Assembly: GCA_963693285.1 (NCBI GenBank)
Contig: OY848927.1
Coordinates: forward strand, 2,048,501 to 2,112,500
Direction: 5' to 3'
DNA from: Xestospongia muta
Lineage: Eukaryota; Porifera; Demospongiae; Haplosclerida; Petrosiidae
Length of the DNA stretch: 64,000 nt
In this document: piece after piece, positions 48,843 through 62,100 of the stretch
Numbering within the stretch: the stretch's first letter is position 1
Layout of the letters: each line of letters opens with the position of its first letter
The notes under the pieces: model-generated
Told to the model about the DNA's origin: nothing
Database searches by the model: none
What the model saw: the letters and a program-made list of their open reading frames with translations, nothing else
Translations under genes and position numbers: made by a program

Positions 48843-51800
48843 GTTAAAACTCGAAAATAAAGAGTTTAGAGCTTTTTGAAAGTTTAAAAAGATTAGAAAT
48901 TAACTGTGAAAACTGGTTAAATAAGCTGATCTAAAGAGTTTAGTAAGTTTATCTGTCTTAAATATACTAATAAAGTAGTCTAAATAGGTTAAAACTCTAA
49001 AATAAAGTGTTTAGAGCTTTTTGAAAGTTAAAAAAGATTAGAAATTAACTGGGAAAAATGGTTAAATAAACTAATCTAAAGAATTTAGTAAGGTTATTTG
49101 TCTTAAATATACTAATAAAGTAGTCTAAATAGGTTAAAACTCTAAAATAAAGTGTTTAGAGCTTTTTGAAAGTTTAAAAAGATTAGAAATTAACTGTGAA
49201 AACTGGTTAAATAAGCTGATCTAAAGAGTTTAGTAAGTTTATCTGTCTTAAATATACTAATAAAGTAGTCTAAATAGGTTAAAACTCTAAAATAAAGTGT
49301 TTAGAGCTTTTTGAAAGTTAAAAAAGATTAGAAATTAACTGTGAAAACTGGTTAAATAAACTGATCTAAAGAGTTTAGTAAGTTTATCTGTCTTAAATAT
49401 ACTAATAAAGTAGTCTAAATAGGTTAAAACTCTAAAATAAAGAGTTTAGAGCTTTTTGAAAGTTAAAAAAGATTAGAAATTAACTGTGAAAAATGGTGAA
49501 ATAAACTAATCTAAAGAGTTTAGTAAGTTTATCTCGTATAAATATACTAATAAAGTAGTCTAAATAGGTTAAAACTCTAAAATAAAGTGTTTAGAGCCTT
49601 TTGAAAGTTTAAAAAGATTAGAAATTAACTGGGAAAAATGGTTAAATAAAATAATCTACAGAATTTAGTAAGTTTATTTGTCTTAAATATACTAATAAAG
49701 TAGTCTAAATAGGTTAAAACTCTAAAATAAAGAGTTTAGAGCTTTTTGAAAGTTAAAAAAGATTAGAAATTAACTGTGAAAACTGGTTAAATAAACTAAT
49801 CTAAAGAGTTTATTAAGTTTATCTGTCTTAAATATACTAAGAAAGTAGTCTAAATAGGTTAAAACTCTAAAATAAAGAGTTTAGAGCTTTTTGAAAGTTT
49901 AAAAAGATTAGAAATTAACCATGAAAACTGGTTAAATAAGCTGATGTAAAGAGTTTAGTAAGTTTATCTGTCTTAAATATACTAATAAAGTAGTCTAAAT
50001 AGGTTAAAACTCTAAAATAAACAGTTTAGAGCTTTTTGAAAGTTTAAAAAGATTAGAAATTAACTGTGAAAACTGGTTAAATAAGCTGATCTAAAGAGTT
50101 TAGTAAGTTTATCTGTCTTAAATATACTAATAAAGTAGTCTAAATAGGTTAAAACTCTAAAATAAAGTGTTTAGAGCTTTTTGAAAGTTAAAAAAGATTA
50201 GAAATTAACTGTGAAAACTGGTTAAATAAACTGATCTAAAGAGTTTAGTAAGTTTATCTGTCTTAAATATACTAATAAAGTAGTCTAAATAGGTTAAAAC
50301 TCTAAAATAAAGAGTTTAGAGCTTTTTGAAATTAAAAAAGATTAGAAATTAACTGTGAAAAATGGTTAAATAAACTAATCTAAAGAGTTTAGTAAGTTTA
50401 TCTGTCTTAAATATACTAATAAAGTAGTCTAAATAGGTTAAAACTCGAAAAAAAAAAGAGTTTAGAGCCTTTTGAAAGTTTAAAAAGATTAGAAATTAAC
50501 TGTGAAAACTGGTTAAATAAACTGATCTAAAGAGTTTAGTAAGTTTATCTGTCTTAAATATACTAATAAAGTAGTCTAAATAGGTTAAAACTCGAAAATA
50601 AAGAGTTTAGAGGTTTTTGAAAGTTTAAAAAGATTAGAAATTAACTGTGAAAACTGGTTAAATAAGCTGATCTAAAGAGTTTAGTAAGTTTATCTGTCTT
50701 AAATATACTAATAAAGTAGTCTAAATAGGTTAAAACTCTAAAATAAAGTGTTTAGAGCTTTTTGAAAGTTAAAAAAGATTAGAAATTAACTGGGAAAAAT
50801 GGTTAAATAAACTAATCTAAAGAATTTAGTAACTTTATTTGTCTTAAATATACTAAGAAAGTAGTCTAAATAGGTTAAAACTCTAAAATAAAGTGTTTAG
50901 AGCTTTTTGAAAGTTTAAAAAGATTAGAAATTAACTGTGAAAACTGGTTAAATAAGCTGATCTAAAGAGTTTAGTAAGTTTATCTGTCTTAAATATACTA
51001 ATAAAGTAGTCTAAATAGGTTAAAACTCTAAAATAAAGAGTTTAGAGCTTTTTGAAAGTTTAAAAAGATTAGAAATTAACTGTGAAAACTGGTTAAATAA
51101 ACTGATCTAAAGAGTTTAGTAAGTTTATCTGTCTTAAATATACTAATAAAGTAGTCTAAATAGGTTAAAACTCTAAAATAAAGAGTTTAGAGCTTTTTGA
51201 AAGTTAAAAAAGATTAGAAATTAACTGTGAAAAATGGTTAAATAAACTAATCTAAAGAGTTTAGTAACTTTATCTGTCTTAAATATACTAATAAAGTAGT
51301 CTAAATAGGTTAAAACTCTAAAATAAAGTGTTTAGAGCCTTTTGAAAGTTTAAAAAGATTAGAAATTAACTGGGAAAAATGGTTAAATAAAATAATCTAC
51401 AGAATTTAGTAAGTTTATTTGTCTTAAATATACTAATAAAGTAGTCTAAATAGGTTAAAACTCTAAAATAAAGAGTTTAGAGCTTTTTGAAAGTTAAAAA
51501 AGATTAGAAATTAACTGTGAAAACTGGTTAAATAAACTAATCTAAAGAGTTTATTAAGTTTATCTGTCTTAAATATACTAAGAAAGTAGTCTAAATAGGT
51601 TAAAACTCTAAAATAAAGAGTTTAGAGCTTTTTGAAAGTTTAAAAAGATTAGAAATTAACCGTGAAAACTGGTTAAATAAGCTGATGTAAAGAGTTTAGT
51701 AAGTTTATCTGTCTTAAATATACTAATAAAGTAGTCTAAATAGGTTAAAACTCTAAAATAAAGAGTTTAGAGCTTTTTGAAAGTTAAAAAAGATTAGAAA

Positions 51801-53341
51801 TTAACTGTGAAAACTGGTTAAATAAGCTGATCTAAAGAGTTTAGTAAGTTTATCTGTCTTAAATATACTAATAAAGTAGTCTAAATAGGTTAAAACTCTA
51901 AAATAAAGAGTTTAGAGCTTTTTGAAAGTTAAAAAAGATTAGAAATTAACTGTTAAAACTGGTTAAATAAGCTGATCTAAAGAGTTTAGTAAGATTATCT
52001 GTCTTAAATATACTAATAAATTAGTCTAAATAGGTTAAAACTCTAAAATAAAGAGTTTAGAGCTTTTTGAAAGTTTAAAAAGATTAGAAATTAACCGTGA
52101 AAACTGGTTAAATAAGCTGATGTAAAGAATTTAGTAAGTTTATTTGTCTTAAATATACTAAGAAAGTAGTCTAAACAGGTTAAAACTCAAAAATAAAGTG
52201 TTTAGAGCTTTTTGAAAGTTAGAAAGATTAGAAATTAACTGTGAAAACTGGTTAAATAAGCTGATCTAAAGAGTTTAGTAAGTTTATCTGTCTTAAATAT
52301 ACTAATAAAGTAGTCTAAATAGGTTAAAACTCTAAAATAAAGAGTTTAGAGCTTTTTGAAAATTTAAAAAGATTAGAAATTAACCATGAAAACTGGTTAA
52401 ATAAGCTGATCTAAAGAGTTTAGTAAGTTTATCTGTCTTAAATATACTAATAAAGTAATCTAAATAGGTTAAAACTCGAAAATAAAGAGTTTAGAGCTTT
52501 TTGAAAGTTAAAAAAGATTAGAAATTAACTGTGAAAACTGGTTAAATAAGCTGATCTAAAGAGTTTAGTAAGTTTATCTGTCTTAAATATACTAATAAAG
52601 TAGTCTAAATAGGTTAAAACTCGAAAATAAAGAGTTTAGAGCTTTTTGAAAGTTTAAAAAGATTAGAAATTAACTGTGAAAACTGGTTAAATAAGCTGAT
52701 CTAAAGAGTTTTGTAAGTTTATCTGTCTTAAATATACTAATAAAGTAGTCTAAATAGGTTAAAACTGTAAAATAAAGAGTTTAGAGCTTTTTGAAAGTTT
52801 AAAAAGATTAGAAATTAACTGTGAAAACTGGTTAAATAAGCTGATCTAAAGAGTTTAGTAAGTTTATCTGTCTTAAATATACTAATAAAGTAGTCTAAAT
52901 AGGTTAAAACTCTAAAATAAAGTGTTTAGAGCTTTTTGAAAGTTAAAAAAGATTAGAAATTACCTGGGAAAAATGGTTAAATAAACTAACCTAAAGTATT
53001 TAGTAAGTTTATTTGTCTTAAATATACTAAGAAAGTAGTCTAAATAGGTTAAAACTCTAAAATAAAGTGTTTAGAGCTTTTTGAAAGTTTAAAAAGATTA
53101 GAAATTAACTGTGAAAACTGGTTAAATAAGCTGATCTAAAGAGTTTAGTAAGTTTATCTGTCTTAAATAATTATACTAATAAAGTAGTCTAAATAGGTTA
53201 AAACTCTAAAATAAAGAGTTTAGAGCTTTTTGAAAGTTAAAAAAGATTAGAAATTAACTGTGAAAAATGGTTAAATAAACTAATCTAAAGAGTTTAGTAA
53301 GTTTATCTGTCTTAAATATACTAATAAAGTAGTCTAATTAG

Positions 53342-53631
53342 GTTAAAACTCTAAAATAAAGAGTTTAGAGCTTTTTGAAAGTTAAAAAAGATTAGAAATT
53401 AACTGTTAAAACTGGTTAAATAAGCTGATCTAAAGAGTTTAGTAAGTTTATCTGTCTTAAATATACTAATAAAGTAGTCTAAATAGGTTAAAACTCTAAA
53501 ATAAAGAGTTTAGAGCTTTTTGAAAGTTAAAAAAGATTAGAAATTAACTGTCAAAACTGGTTAAAGAAACTGATCTAAAGAGTTTAGTAAGTTTATCTGT
53601 CTTAAATATACTAATAAAGTAGTCTAAATAG
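53342..53631 (+). repeat. Two monomers in copy B replacing one in copy A
   Basis: Copy A has a single monomer at 36954-37098 (GTG, TTAAGTGTG, TTAAAGAAACTG, CTACAGAATTTAG, TTTATTTGTC). Copy B has two, one with CTGTTAAAACTGG and one with CTGTCAAAACTGGTTAAAG. Flanks match on both sides, and the TTAAAGAAAC trait is shared by the copy A monomer and the second copy B monomer. The offset steps from 16388 to 16533 here. Confidence 0.75.
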
Positions 53632-54211
53632 CTTAAAACTATAAAATAAAGTGTTTAGAGCTTTTTGAAAGTTAAAAAGGATTAGAAATTAACTGTGAAA
53701 ACTGGTTAAATAAACTGATCTAAAGAGTTTAGTAAGTTTATCTGTCTTAAATATACTAATAAAGTAGTCTAAATAGGTTAAAACTCTAAAATAAAGTCTT
53801 TAGAGCTTTTTGAAAGTTTGAAAACATTAGAAATTAACTGTGAAAACTGGTTAAATAAGCTGATCTAAAGAGTTTAGTAAGTTTATCTGTCTTAAATATA
53901 CTAATAAAGTAGTCTAAATAGGTTAAAACTCTAAAATAAAGAGTTTAGAGCTTTTTGAAAGTTAAAAAAGATTAGAAATTAACTGTGAAAACTGGTTAAA
54001 GAAACTGATCTAAAGAGTTTAGTAAGTATATCTGTCTTAAATATACTAATAAAGTAGTCTAAATAGCTTAAAACTATAAAATAAAGTGTTTAGAGCTTTT
54101 TGAAAGTTAAAAAGGATTAGAAATTAACTGTGAAAAATGGTTAAATAAACTAATCTAAAGAATTTAGTAAGTTTATTTGTCTTAAATATACTAAGAAAGT
54201 AGTCTAAATAG

Positions 54212-57200
54212 GTTAAAACTCTAAAATAAAGTGTTTAGAGCTTTTTGAAAGTTAAAAAAGATTAGAAATTAACTGGGAAAAATGGTTAAATAAACTAATC
54301 TACAGAATTTAGTAAGTTTATTTGTCTTAAATATACTAATAAAGTAGTCTAAATAGGTTAAAACTCTAAAATAAAGAGTTTAGAGCTTTTTGAAAGTTAA
54401 AAAAGATTAGAAATTAACTGTGAAAACTGGTTAAAGAAACTGATCTAAAGAGTTTAGTAAGTATATCTGTCTTAAATATACTAATAAAGTAGTCTAAATA
54501 GCTTAAAACTATAAAATAAAGTGTTTAGAGCTTTTTGAAAGTTAAAAAGGATTAGAAATTAACTGTGAAAACTGGTTAAATAAGCTGATCTAAAGAGTTT
54601 AGTAAGTTTATCTGTCTTAAATATACTAATAAAGTAGTCTAAATAGGTTAAAACTCTAAAATAAAGTCTTTAGAGCTTTTTGAAAGTTTGAAAACATTAG
54701 AAATTAACTGTGAAAACTGGTTAAATAAGCTGATCTAAAGAGTTTAGTAAGTTTATCTGTCTTAAATATACTAATAAAGTAGTCTAAATAGGTTAAAACT
54801 CTAAAATAAAGAGTTTAGAGCTTTTTGAAAGTTAAAAAAGATTAGAAATTAACGGTGAAAACTGGTTAAATAAGCTGATCTAAAGAGTTTAGTAAGTTTA
54901 TCTGTCTTAAATATACTAATAAAGTAGTCTAAATAGGTTAAAACTATAAAATAAAGTGTTTAGAGCTTTTTGAAAGTTAAAAAAGATTAGAAATTAACTG
55001 TGAAAAATGGTTGAATAAACTGATCTAAAGAGTTTAGTAAGTTTATCTGTCTTAAATATACTAATAAAGTAGTCTAAATAGGTTAAAACTCTAAAATAAA
55101 GAGTTTAGAGCTTTTTGAAAGTTAAAAAAGATTAGAAATTAACTGTGAAAAATGGTTAAATAAACTAATCTAAAGAGTTTAGTAAGTTTATCTGTCTTAA
55201 ATATACTAATAAAGTAGTCTAAATAGCTTAAAACTCTAAAATAAAGTGTTTAGAGCTTTTTGAAAGTTTAAAAAGATTAGAAATTAACTGTGAAAAATGG
55301 TTAAATAAACTAATCTACAGAATTTAGTAAGTTTATTTGTCTTAAATATACTAATAAAGTAGTCTAAATAGGTTAAAACTCTAAAATAAACAGTTTAGAG
55401 CTTTTTGAAAGTTAAAAAAAATTAGAAATTAACTGTGAAAACTGGTTAAATAAACTGATCTAAAGAGTTTAGTAAGTATATCTGTCTTAAATATACTAAT
55501 AAAGTAGTCTAAATAGGTTAAAACTATAAAATAAAGTGTTTAGAGCTTTTTGAAAGTTAAAAAAGATTAGAAATTAACTGTGAAAAATGGTTGAATAAAC
55601 TGATCTAAAGAGTTTAGTAAGTTTATCTGTCTTAAATATACTAATAAAGTAGTCTAAATAGGTTAAAACTCTAAAATAAAGAGTTTAGAGCTTTTTGAAA
55701 GTTAAAAAAGATTAGAAATTAACTGTGAAAAATGGTTAAATAAACTAATCTAAAGAGTTTAGTAAGTTTATCTGTCTTAAATATACTAATAAAGTAGTCT
55801 AAATAGGTTAAAACTCTAAACTAAAGAGTTTAGAGCTTTTTGAAAGTTAAAAAAGATTAGAAATTAACTGTGAAAACTGGTTAAATAAGCTGATCTAAAG
55901 AGTTTAGTAAGTTTATCTGTCTTAAATATACTAATAAAGTAGTCTAAATAGGTTAAAACTCTAAAATAAAGAGTTTAGAGCTTTTTGAAAGTTAAAAAAG
56001 ATTAGAAATTAACTGTGAAAACTGGTTAAATAAAGTAATCTAAAGAGTTTAGTCAGTTTATCTGTCTTAAATATACTAATAAAGTAGTCTAAATAGGTTA
56101 AAACTCTAAAATAAAGAGTTTAGAGCTTTTTGAAAGTTAAAAAAGATTAGAAATTAACTGTGAAAACTGGTTAAATAAGCTGATCTAAAGAGTTTAGTAA
56201 GTATATCTGTCTTAAATATACTAATAAAGTAGTCTAAATAGCTTAAAACTATAAAATAAAGTGTTTAGAGCTTTTTGAAAGTTAAAAAGGATTAGAAATT
56301 AACTGTCAAAACTGGTTAAATAAGCTGATCTAAAGAGTTTAGTAAGTTTATCTGTCTTAAATATACTAATAAATTAGTCTAAATAGGTTAAAACTCTAAA
56401 ATAAAGAGTTTAGAGCTTTTTGAAAGTTAAAAAAGATTAGAAATTAACTGTGAAAACTGGTTAAATAAGCTGATCTAAAGAGTGTAGTAAGTTTATCTGT
56501 CTTAAATATACTAGTAAATTAGTCTAAATAGGTTAAAACTCGAAAATAAAGAGTTTAGAGCTTTTTGAAAGTTAAAAAAGATTAGAAATTAACTGTGAAA
56601 ACTGGTTAAATAAGCTGATCTAAAGAGTTTAGTAAGTTTATCTGTCTTAAATATACTAATAAAGTAGTCTAAATAGGTTAAACCTCGAAAATAAAGAGTT
56701 TAGAGCTTTTTGAAAGTTAAAAAAGATTAGAAATTAACTGTGGAAACTGGTTAAATAAGCTGATCTAAAGAGTTTAGTAAGTTTATCTGTCTTAAATATA
56801 CTAATAAAGTAGTCTAAATAGGTTAAAACTCTAAAATAAAGAGTTTAGAGCTTTTTGAAAGTTAAAAAAGATTAGAAATTAACTGTGAAAACTGGTTAAA
56901 TAAGCTGATCTAAAGAGTTTAGTAAGTTTATCTGTCTTAAATATACTAATAAAGTAGTCTAAATAGGTTAATACTCGAAAATAAAGAGTTTAGAGCTTTT
57001 TGAAAGTTAAAAAAGATTAGAAATTAACTGGGAAAAATGGTTAAATAAGCTGATCTAAAGAGTTTAGTAAGTTTATCTGTCTTAAATATACTAATAAAGT
57101 AGTCTAAATAGGTTAAAACTCTAAAATAAAGTGTTTTTAGCTTTTTGAAAGTTAAAAAGATTAGAAATTAACTGTGAAAACTGGTTAAATAAGCTGATCT

Positions 57201-57980
57201 AAAGAGTTTAGTAAGTTTATCTGTCTTAAATATACTAATAAAGTAGTCTCAATAGGTTGAAACTCGAAAATAAAGAGTTTAGAGCTTTTTGAAAGTTAAA
57301 AAAGATTAGAAATTAACTGTGAAAACTGGTTAAATAAGCTGATCTAAAGAGTTTAGTAAGTTTATCTGTCTTAAATATACTAATAAAGTAGTCTAAATAG
57401 GTTAAAACGCAAAAATAAAGTGTTTTTAGCTTTTTGAAAGTCTAAAAAGATTAGAAATTAACTGTGAAAACTGGTTAAACAAGCTGATCTAAAGAGTTTA
57501 GTAAGTTTATCTGTCTTAAATATACTAATAAAGTAGTCTAAATAGGTTAAAACTATAAAATAAGGTGTATAGAGCTTTTTGAAAGTTAAAAAAGATTAGA
57601 AATTAACTGTGAAAACTGGTTAAATAAGCTGATCTAAAGAGTTTAGTAAGTTTATCTGTCTTAAATATACTAATAAAGTAGTCTAAATAGGTTAAAACTC
57701 GAAAATAAAGAGTTTAGAGCTTTTTGAAAGATTAAAAAGATTAGAAATTAACTGTGAAAACTGGTTAAATAAGCTGATCTAAAGAGTTTAGTAAGTTTAT
57801 CTGTCTTAAATATACTAATAAAGTAGTCTAAATAGGTTAAAACTCTAAAATAAAGAGTTTAGAGCTTTTTGAAAGTTAAAAAAGATTAGAAATTAACTGT
57901 GAAAACTGGTTAAATAAGCTGATCTAAAGAGTTTAGTAAGTTTATCTGTCTTAAATATACTAATAAAGTAGTCTAAATAG
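54212..57980 (+). repeat. 26-monomer HOR unit, third copy (u3)
   Basis: It matches u1 at +16533 throughout: AGTGTAGTAAG at 39951 and 56484, GAAAGATTAAAAAG at 41193 and 57726. It has AAACAGTTTAG at about 55388 where u1 and u2 have AAAGAGTTTAG; u4 shares the CAG form (60609). It has AAAATGG near 55287, as in u2, where u1 has AAACTGG. So u3 combines traits linked to u2 and to u4. Confidence 0.88.
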
Positions 57981-58125
57981 GTTAAAACTCGAAAATAAAG
58001 AGTTTAGAGCTTTTTGAAAGTTAAAAAAGATTAGAAATTAAGTGTGAAAACTGGTTAAATATGCAGATCGAAAGAGTTTAGTAAGTTTATCTGTCTTAAA
58101 TATACTAATAAATTAGTCTAAATAG

Positions 58126-58850
58126 GTTAAAACTCTAAAATAAAGAGTTTAGAGCTTTTTGAAAGTTAAAAAAGATTAGAAATTAACTGTGAAAACTGGT
58201 TAAATAAGCTGATCTAAAGAGTTTAGTAAGTTTATCTGTCTTAAATATACTAATAAATTAGTCTAAATAGGTTAAAACTCGAAAATAAAGAGTTTAGAGC
58301 TTTTTGAAAGTTAAAAAAGATTAGAAATTAACTGTGAAATCTGGTTAAATAAGCTGATCTAAAGAGTTTAGTAAGTTTATCTCTCTTAAATATACTAATA
58401 AAGTAGTCTAAATAGGTTAAAACTCTAAAATAAAGAGTTTAGAGCTTTTTGAAAGTTAAAAAAGATTAGAAATTAACTGTGAAAACTGGTTAAATAAGCT
58501 GATCTAAAGAGTTTAGTAAGTTTATCTGTCTTAAATATACTAATAAAGTAGTCTAAATAGGTTAAAACTCTAAAATAAAGAGTTTAGAGCTTTTTGAAAG
58601 TTTAAAAAGATTAGAAATTAACCGTGAAAACTGGTTAAATAAGATGATCTAAAGAGTTTAGTAAGTTTATCTGTCTTAAATATACTAATAAAGTAGTCTA
58701 AATAGGTTAAAACTCTAAAATAAAGAGTTTAGAGCTTTTTGAAAGTTAAAAAAGATTAGAAATTAACTGTGAAAACTGGTTAAATAAGCTGATCTAAAGA
58801 GTTTAGTAAGTTTATCTGTCTTAAATATACTAATAAAGTAGTCTAAATAG
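58126..58850 (+). repeat. Five-monomer extension shared by u3 and u4
   Basis: After the AATATGCAGATCG monomer come two tails with AATAAATTAG, a GTGAAATCTGG monomer with TCTCTCTT (58336), and a CCGTGAAAACTGG / AAGATGATC monomer (58621). The same series follows u4 at +5219 (GAAATC at 63555, CCGTG at 63841). It is absent after u2, so the repeat unit lengthened from 26 monomers in copy A to a unit of at least 29 monomers here. Confidence 0.8.
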
Positions 58851-59140
58851 GTTAAAACTATAAAATAAAGTGTTTACAGCTTTTTGAAAGTTAAAAAAGA
58901 TTAGAAATTAACTGGGAAAAATGGTTAAATAAACTAATCTAAAGAATTTAGTAAGTTTATTTGTCTTACATATACTAAGAAAGTAGTATAAATAGGTTAA
59001 AACTCTAAAATAAAGTGTTTAGAGCTTTTTGAAAGTTAAAAAAGATTAGAAATTAACTGTGAAAACTGGTTAAATAAACTGATCTAAAGATTTTAGTAAG
59101 TTAATCTGTCTTAAATATACTAATAAAGTAGTCTAAATAG
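58851..59140 (+). repeat. Two-monomer spacer with private variants
   Basis: The first monomer has GTTTACAGC, GGGAAAAATGG, TCTTACATATACTAAGAAAG and GTAGTATAAATAG, which change the normally invariant tail at two places. The second has CTAAAGATTTTAG and GTTAATCTGTC. Neither has an ordered partner in the window; the right-hand copy would fall beyond the edge. Confidence 0.65.
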
Positions 59141-62100
59141 GTTAAAACTCTAAAATAAAGTCTTTAGAGCTTTTTGAAAGTTTGAAAACATTAGAAATTA
59201 ACTGTGAAAACTGGTTAAATAAGCTGATCTAAAGAGTTTAGTAAGTTTATCTGTCTTAAATATACTAATAAAGTAGTCTAAATAGGTTAAAACTCTAAAA
59301 TAAAGAGTTTAGAGCTTTTTGAAAGTTAAAAAAGATTAGAAATTAACGGTGAAAACTGGTTAAATAAGCTGATCTAAAGAGTTTAGTAAGTTTATCTGTC
59401 TTAAATATACTAATAAAGTAGTCTAAATAGGTTAAAACTATAAAATAAAGTGTTTAGAGCTTTTTGAAAGTTAAAAAAGATTAGAAATTAACTGTGAAAA
59501 ATGGTTGAATAAACTGATCTAAAGAGTTTAGTAAGTTTATCTGTCTTAAATATACTAATAAAGTAGTCTAAATAGGTTAAAACTCTAAAATAAAGAGTTT
59601 AGAGCTTTTTGAAAGTTAAAAAAGATTAGAAATTAACTGTGAAAAATGGTTAAATAAACTAATCTAAAGAGTTTAGTAAGTTTATCTGTCTTAAATATAC
59701 TAATAAAGTAGTCTAAATAGCTTAAAACTCTAAAATAAAGTGTTTAGAGCTTTTTGAAAGTTTAAAAAGATTAGAAATTAACTGTGAAAAATGGTTAAAT
59801 AAACTAATCTACAGAATTTAGTAAGTTTATTTGTCTTAAATATACTAATAAAGTAGTCTAAATAGGTTAAAACTCTAAAATAAAGTGTTTAGAGCTTTTT
59901 GAAAGTTAAAAAAGATTAGAAATTAACTGTGAAAACTGGTTAAATAAGCTGATCTAAAGAGTTTAGTAAGTTTATCTGTCTTAAATATACTAATAAAGTA
60001 GTCTAAATAGGTTAAAACTCTAAAATAAAGAGTTTAGAGCTTTTTGAAAGTTAAAAAAGATTAGAAATTAACTGTGAAAACTGGTTAAATAAACTGATCT
60101 AAAGAGTTTAGTAAGTTTATCTGTCTTAAATATACTAATAAAGTAATCTAAATAGGTTAAAACTCTAAAATAAAGTGTTTAGAGCTCTTTGAAAGTTTAA
60201 AAAGATTAGAAATTAACTGGGAAAAATGGTTAAATAAACTAATCTACAGAATTTAGTAAGTTTATTTGTCTTAAATATACTAATAAAGTAGTCTAAATAG
60301 GTTAAAACTCTAAAATAAAGAGTTTAGAGCTTTTTGAAAGTTAAAAAAGATTAGAAATTAACTGTGAAAAATGGTTAAATAAACTAATCTAAAGAGTTTA
60401 GTAAGTTTATCTGTCTTAAATATACTAATAAAGTAGTCTAAATAGCTTAAAACTCTAAAATAAAGTGTTTAGAGCTTTTTGAAAGTTTAAAAAGATTAGA
60501 AATTAACTGTGAAAAATGGTTAAATAAACTAATCTACAGAATTTAGTAAGTTTATTTGTCTTAAATATACTAATAAAGTAGTCTAAATAGGTTAAAACTC
60601 TAAAATAAACAGTTTAGAGCTTTTTGAAAGTTAAAAAAAATTAGAAATTAACTGTGAAAACTGGTTAAATAAACTGATCTAAAGAGTTTAGTAAGTATAT
60701 CTGTCTTAAATATACTAATAAAGTAGTCTAAATAGGTTAAAACTATAAAATAAAGTGTTTAGAGCTTTTTGAAAGTTAAAAAAGATTAGAAATTAACTGT
60801 GAAAAATGGTTGAATAAACTGATCTAAAGAGTTTAGTAAGTTTATCTGTCTTAAATATACTAATAAAGTAGTCTAAATAGGTTAAAACTCTAAAATAAAG
60901 AGTTTAGAGCTTTTTGAAAGTTAAAAAAGATTAGAAATTAACTGTGAAAAATGGTTAAATAAACTAATCTAAAGAGTTTAGTAAGTTTATCTGTCTTAAA
61001 TATACTAATAAAGTAGTCTAAATAGGTTAAAACTCTAAACTAAAGAGTTTAGAGCTTTTTGAAAGTTAAAAAAGATTAGAAATTAACTGTGAAAACTGGT
61101 TAAATAAGCTGATCTAAAGAGTTTAGTAAGTTTATCTGTCTTAAATATACTAATAAAGTAGTCTAAATAGGTTAAAACTCTAAAATAAAGAGTTTAGAGC
61201 TTTTTGAAAGTTAAAAAAGATTAGAAATTAACTGTGAAAACTGGTTAAATAAAGTAATCTAAAGAGTTTAGTCAGTTTATCTGTCTTAAATATACTAATA
61301 AAGTAGTCTAAATAGGTTAAAACTCTAAAATAAAGAGTTTAGAGCTTTTTGAAAGTTAAAAAAGATTAGAAATTAACTGTGAAAACTGGTTAAATAAGCT
61401 GATCTAAAGAGTTTAGTAAGTATATCTGTCTTAAATATACTAATAAAGTAGTCTAAATAGCTTAAAACTATAAAATAAAGTGTTTAGAGCTTTTTGAAAG
61501 TTAAAAAGGATTAGAAATTAACTGTCAAAACTGGTTAAATAAGCTGATCTAAAGAGTTTAGTAAGTTTATCTGTCTTAAATATACTAATAAATTAGTCTA
61601 AATAGGTTAAAACTCTAAAATAAAGAGTTTAGAGCTTTTTGAAAGTTAAAAAAGATTAGAAATTAACTGTGAAAACTGGTTAAATAAGCTGATCTAAAGA
61701 GTGTAGTAAGTTTATCTGTCTTAAATATACTAGTAAATTAGTCTAAATAGGTTAAAACTCGAAAATAAAGAGTTTAGAGCTTTTTGAAAGTTAAAAAAGA
61801 TTAGAAATTAACTGTGAAAACTGGTTAAATAAGCTGATCTAAAGAGTTTAGTAAGTTTATCTGTCTTAAATATACTAATAAAGTAGTCTAAATAGGTTAA
61901 ACCTCGAAAATAAAGAGTTTAGAGCTTTTTGAAAGTTAAAAAAGATTAGAAATTAACTGTGGAAACTGGTTAAATAAGCTGATCTAAAGAGTTTAGTAAG
62001 TTTATCTGTCTTAAATATACTAATAAAGTAGTCTAAATAGGTTAAAACTCTAAAATAAAGAGTTTAGAGCTTTTTGAAAGTTAAAAAAGATTAGAAATTA

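Larger units (their letters stand above)
47682..58125 (+). repeat. Super-HOR, copy B
   Basis: This is the partner of 31440-45361. It begins with the CTTTTTTTAAG monomer and ends with the AATATGCAGATCGAAAG monomer (58060; copy A at 45290, offset 12764). It contains one 26-monomer unit (54212-57980) where copy A has two; its start aligns with u1 (offset 16533) and its end with u2 (12764). Either copy A gained a unit after the split or copy B lost one. The very low level of point differences argues that the 16-kb duplication is recent. Confidence 0.88.
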
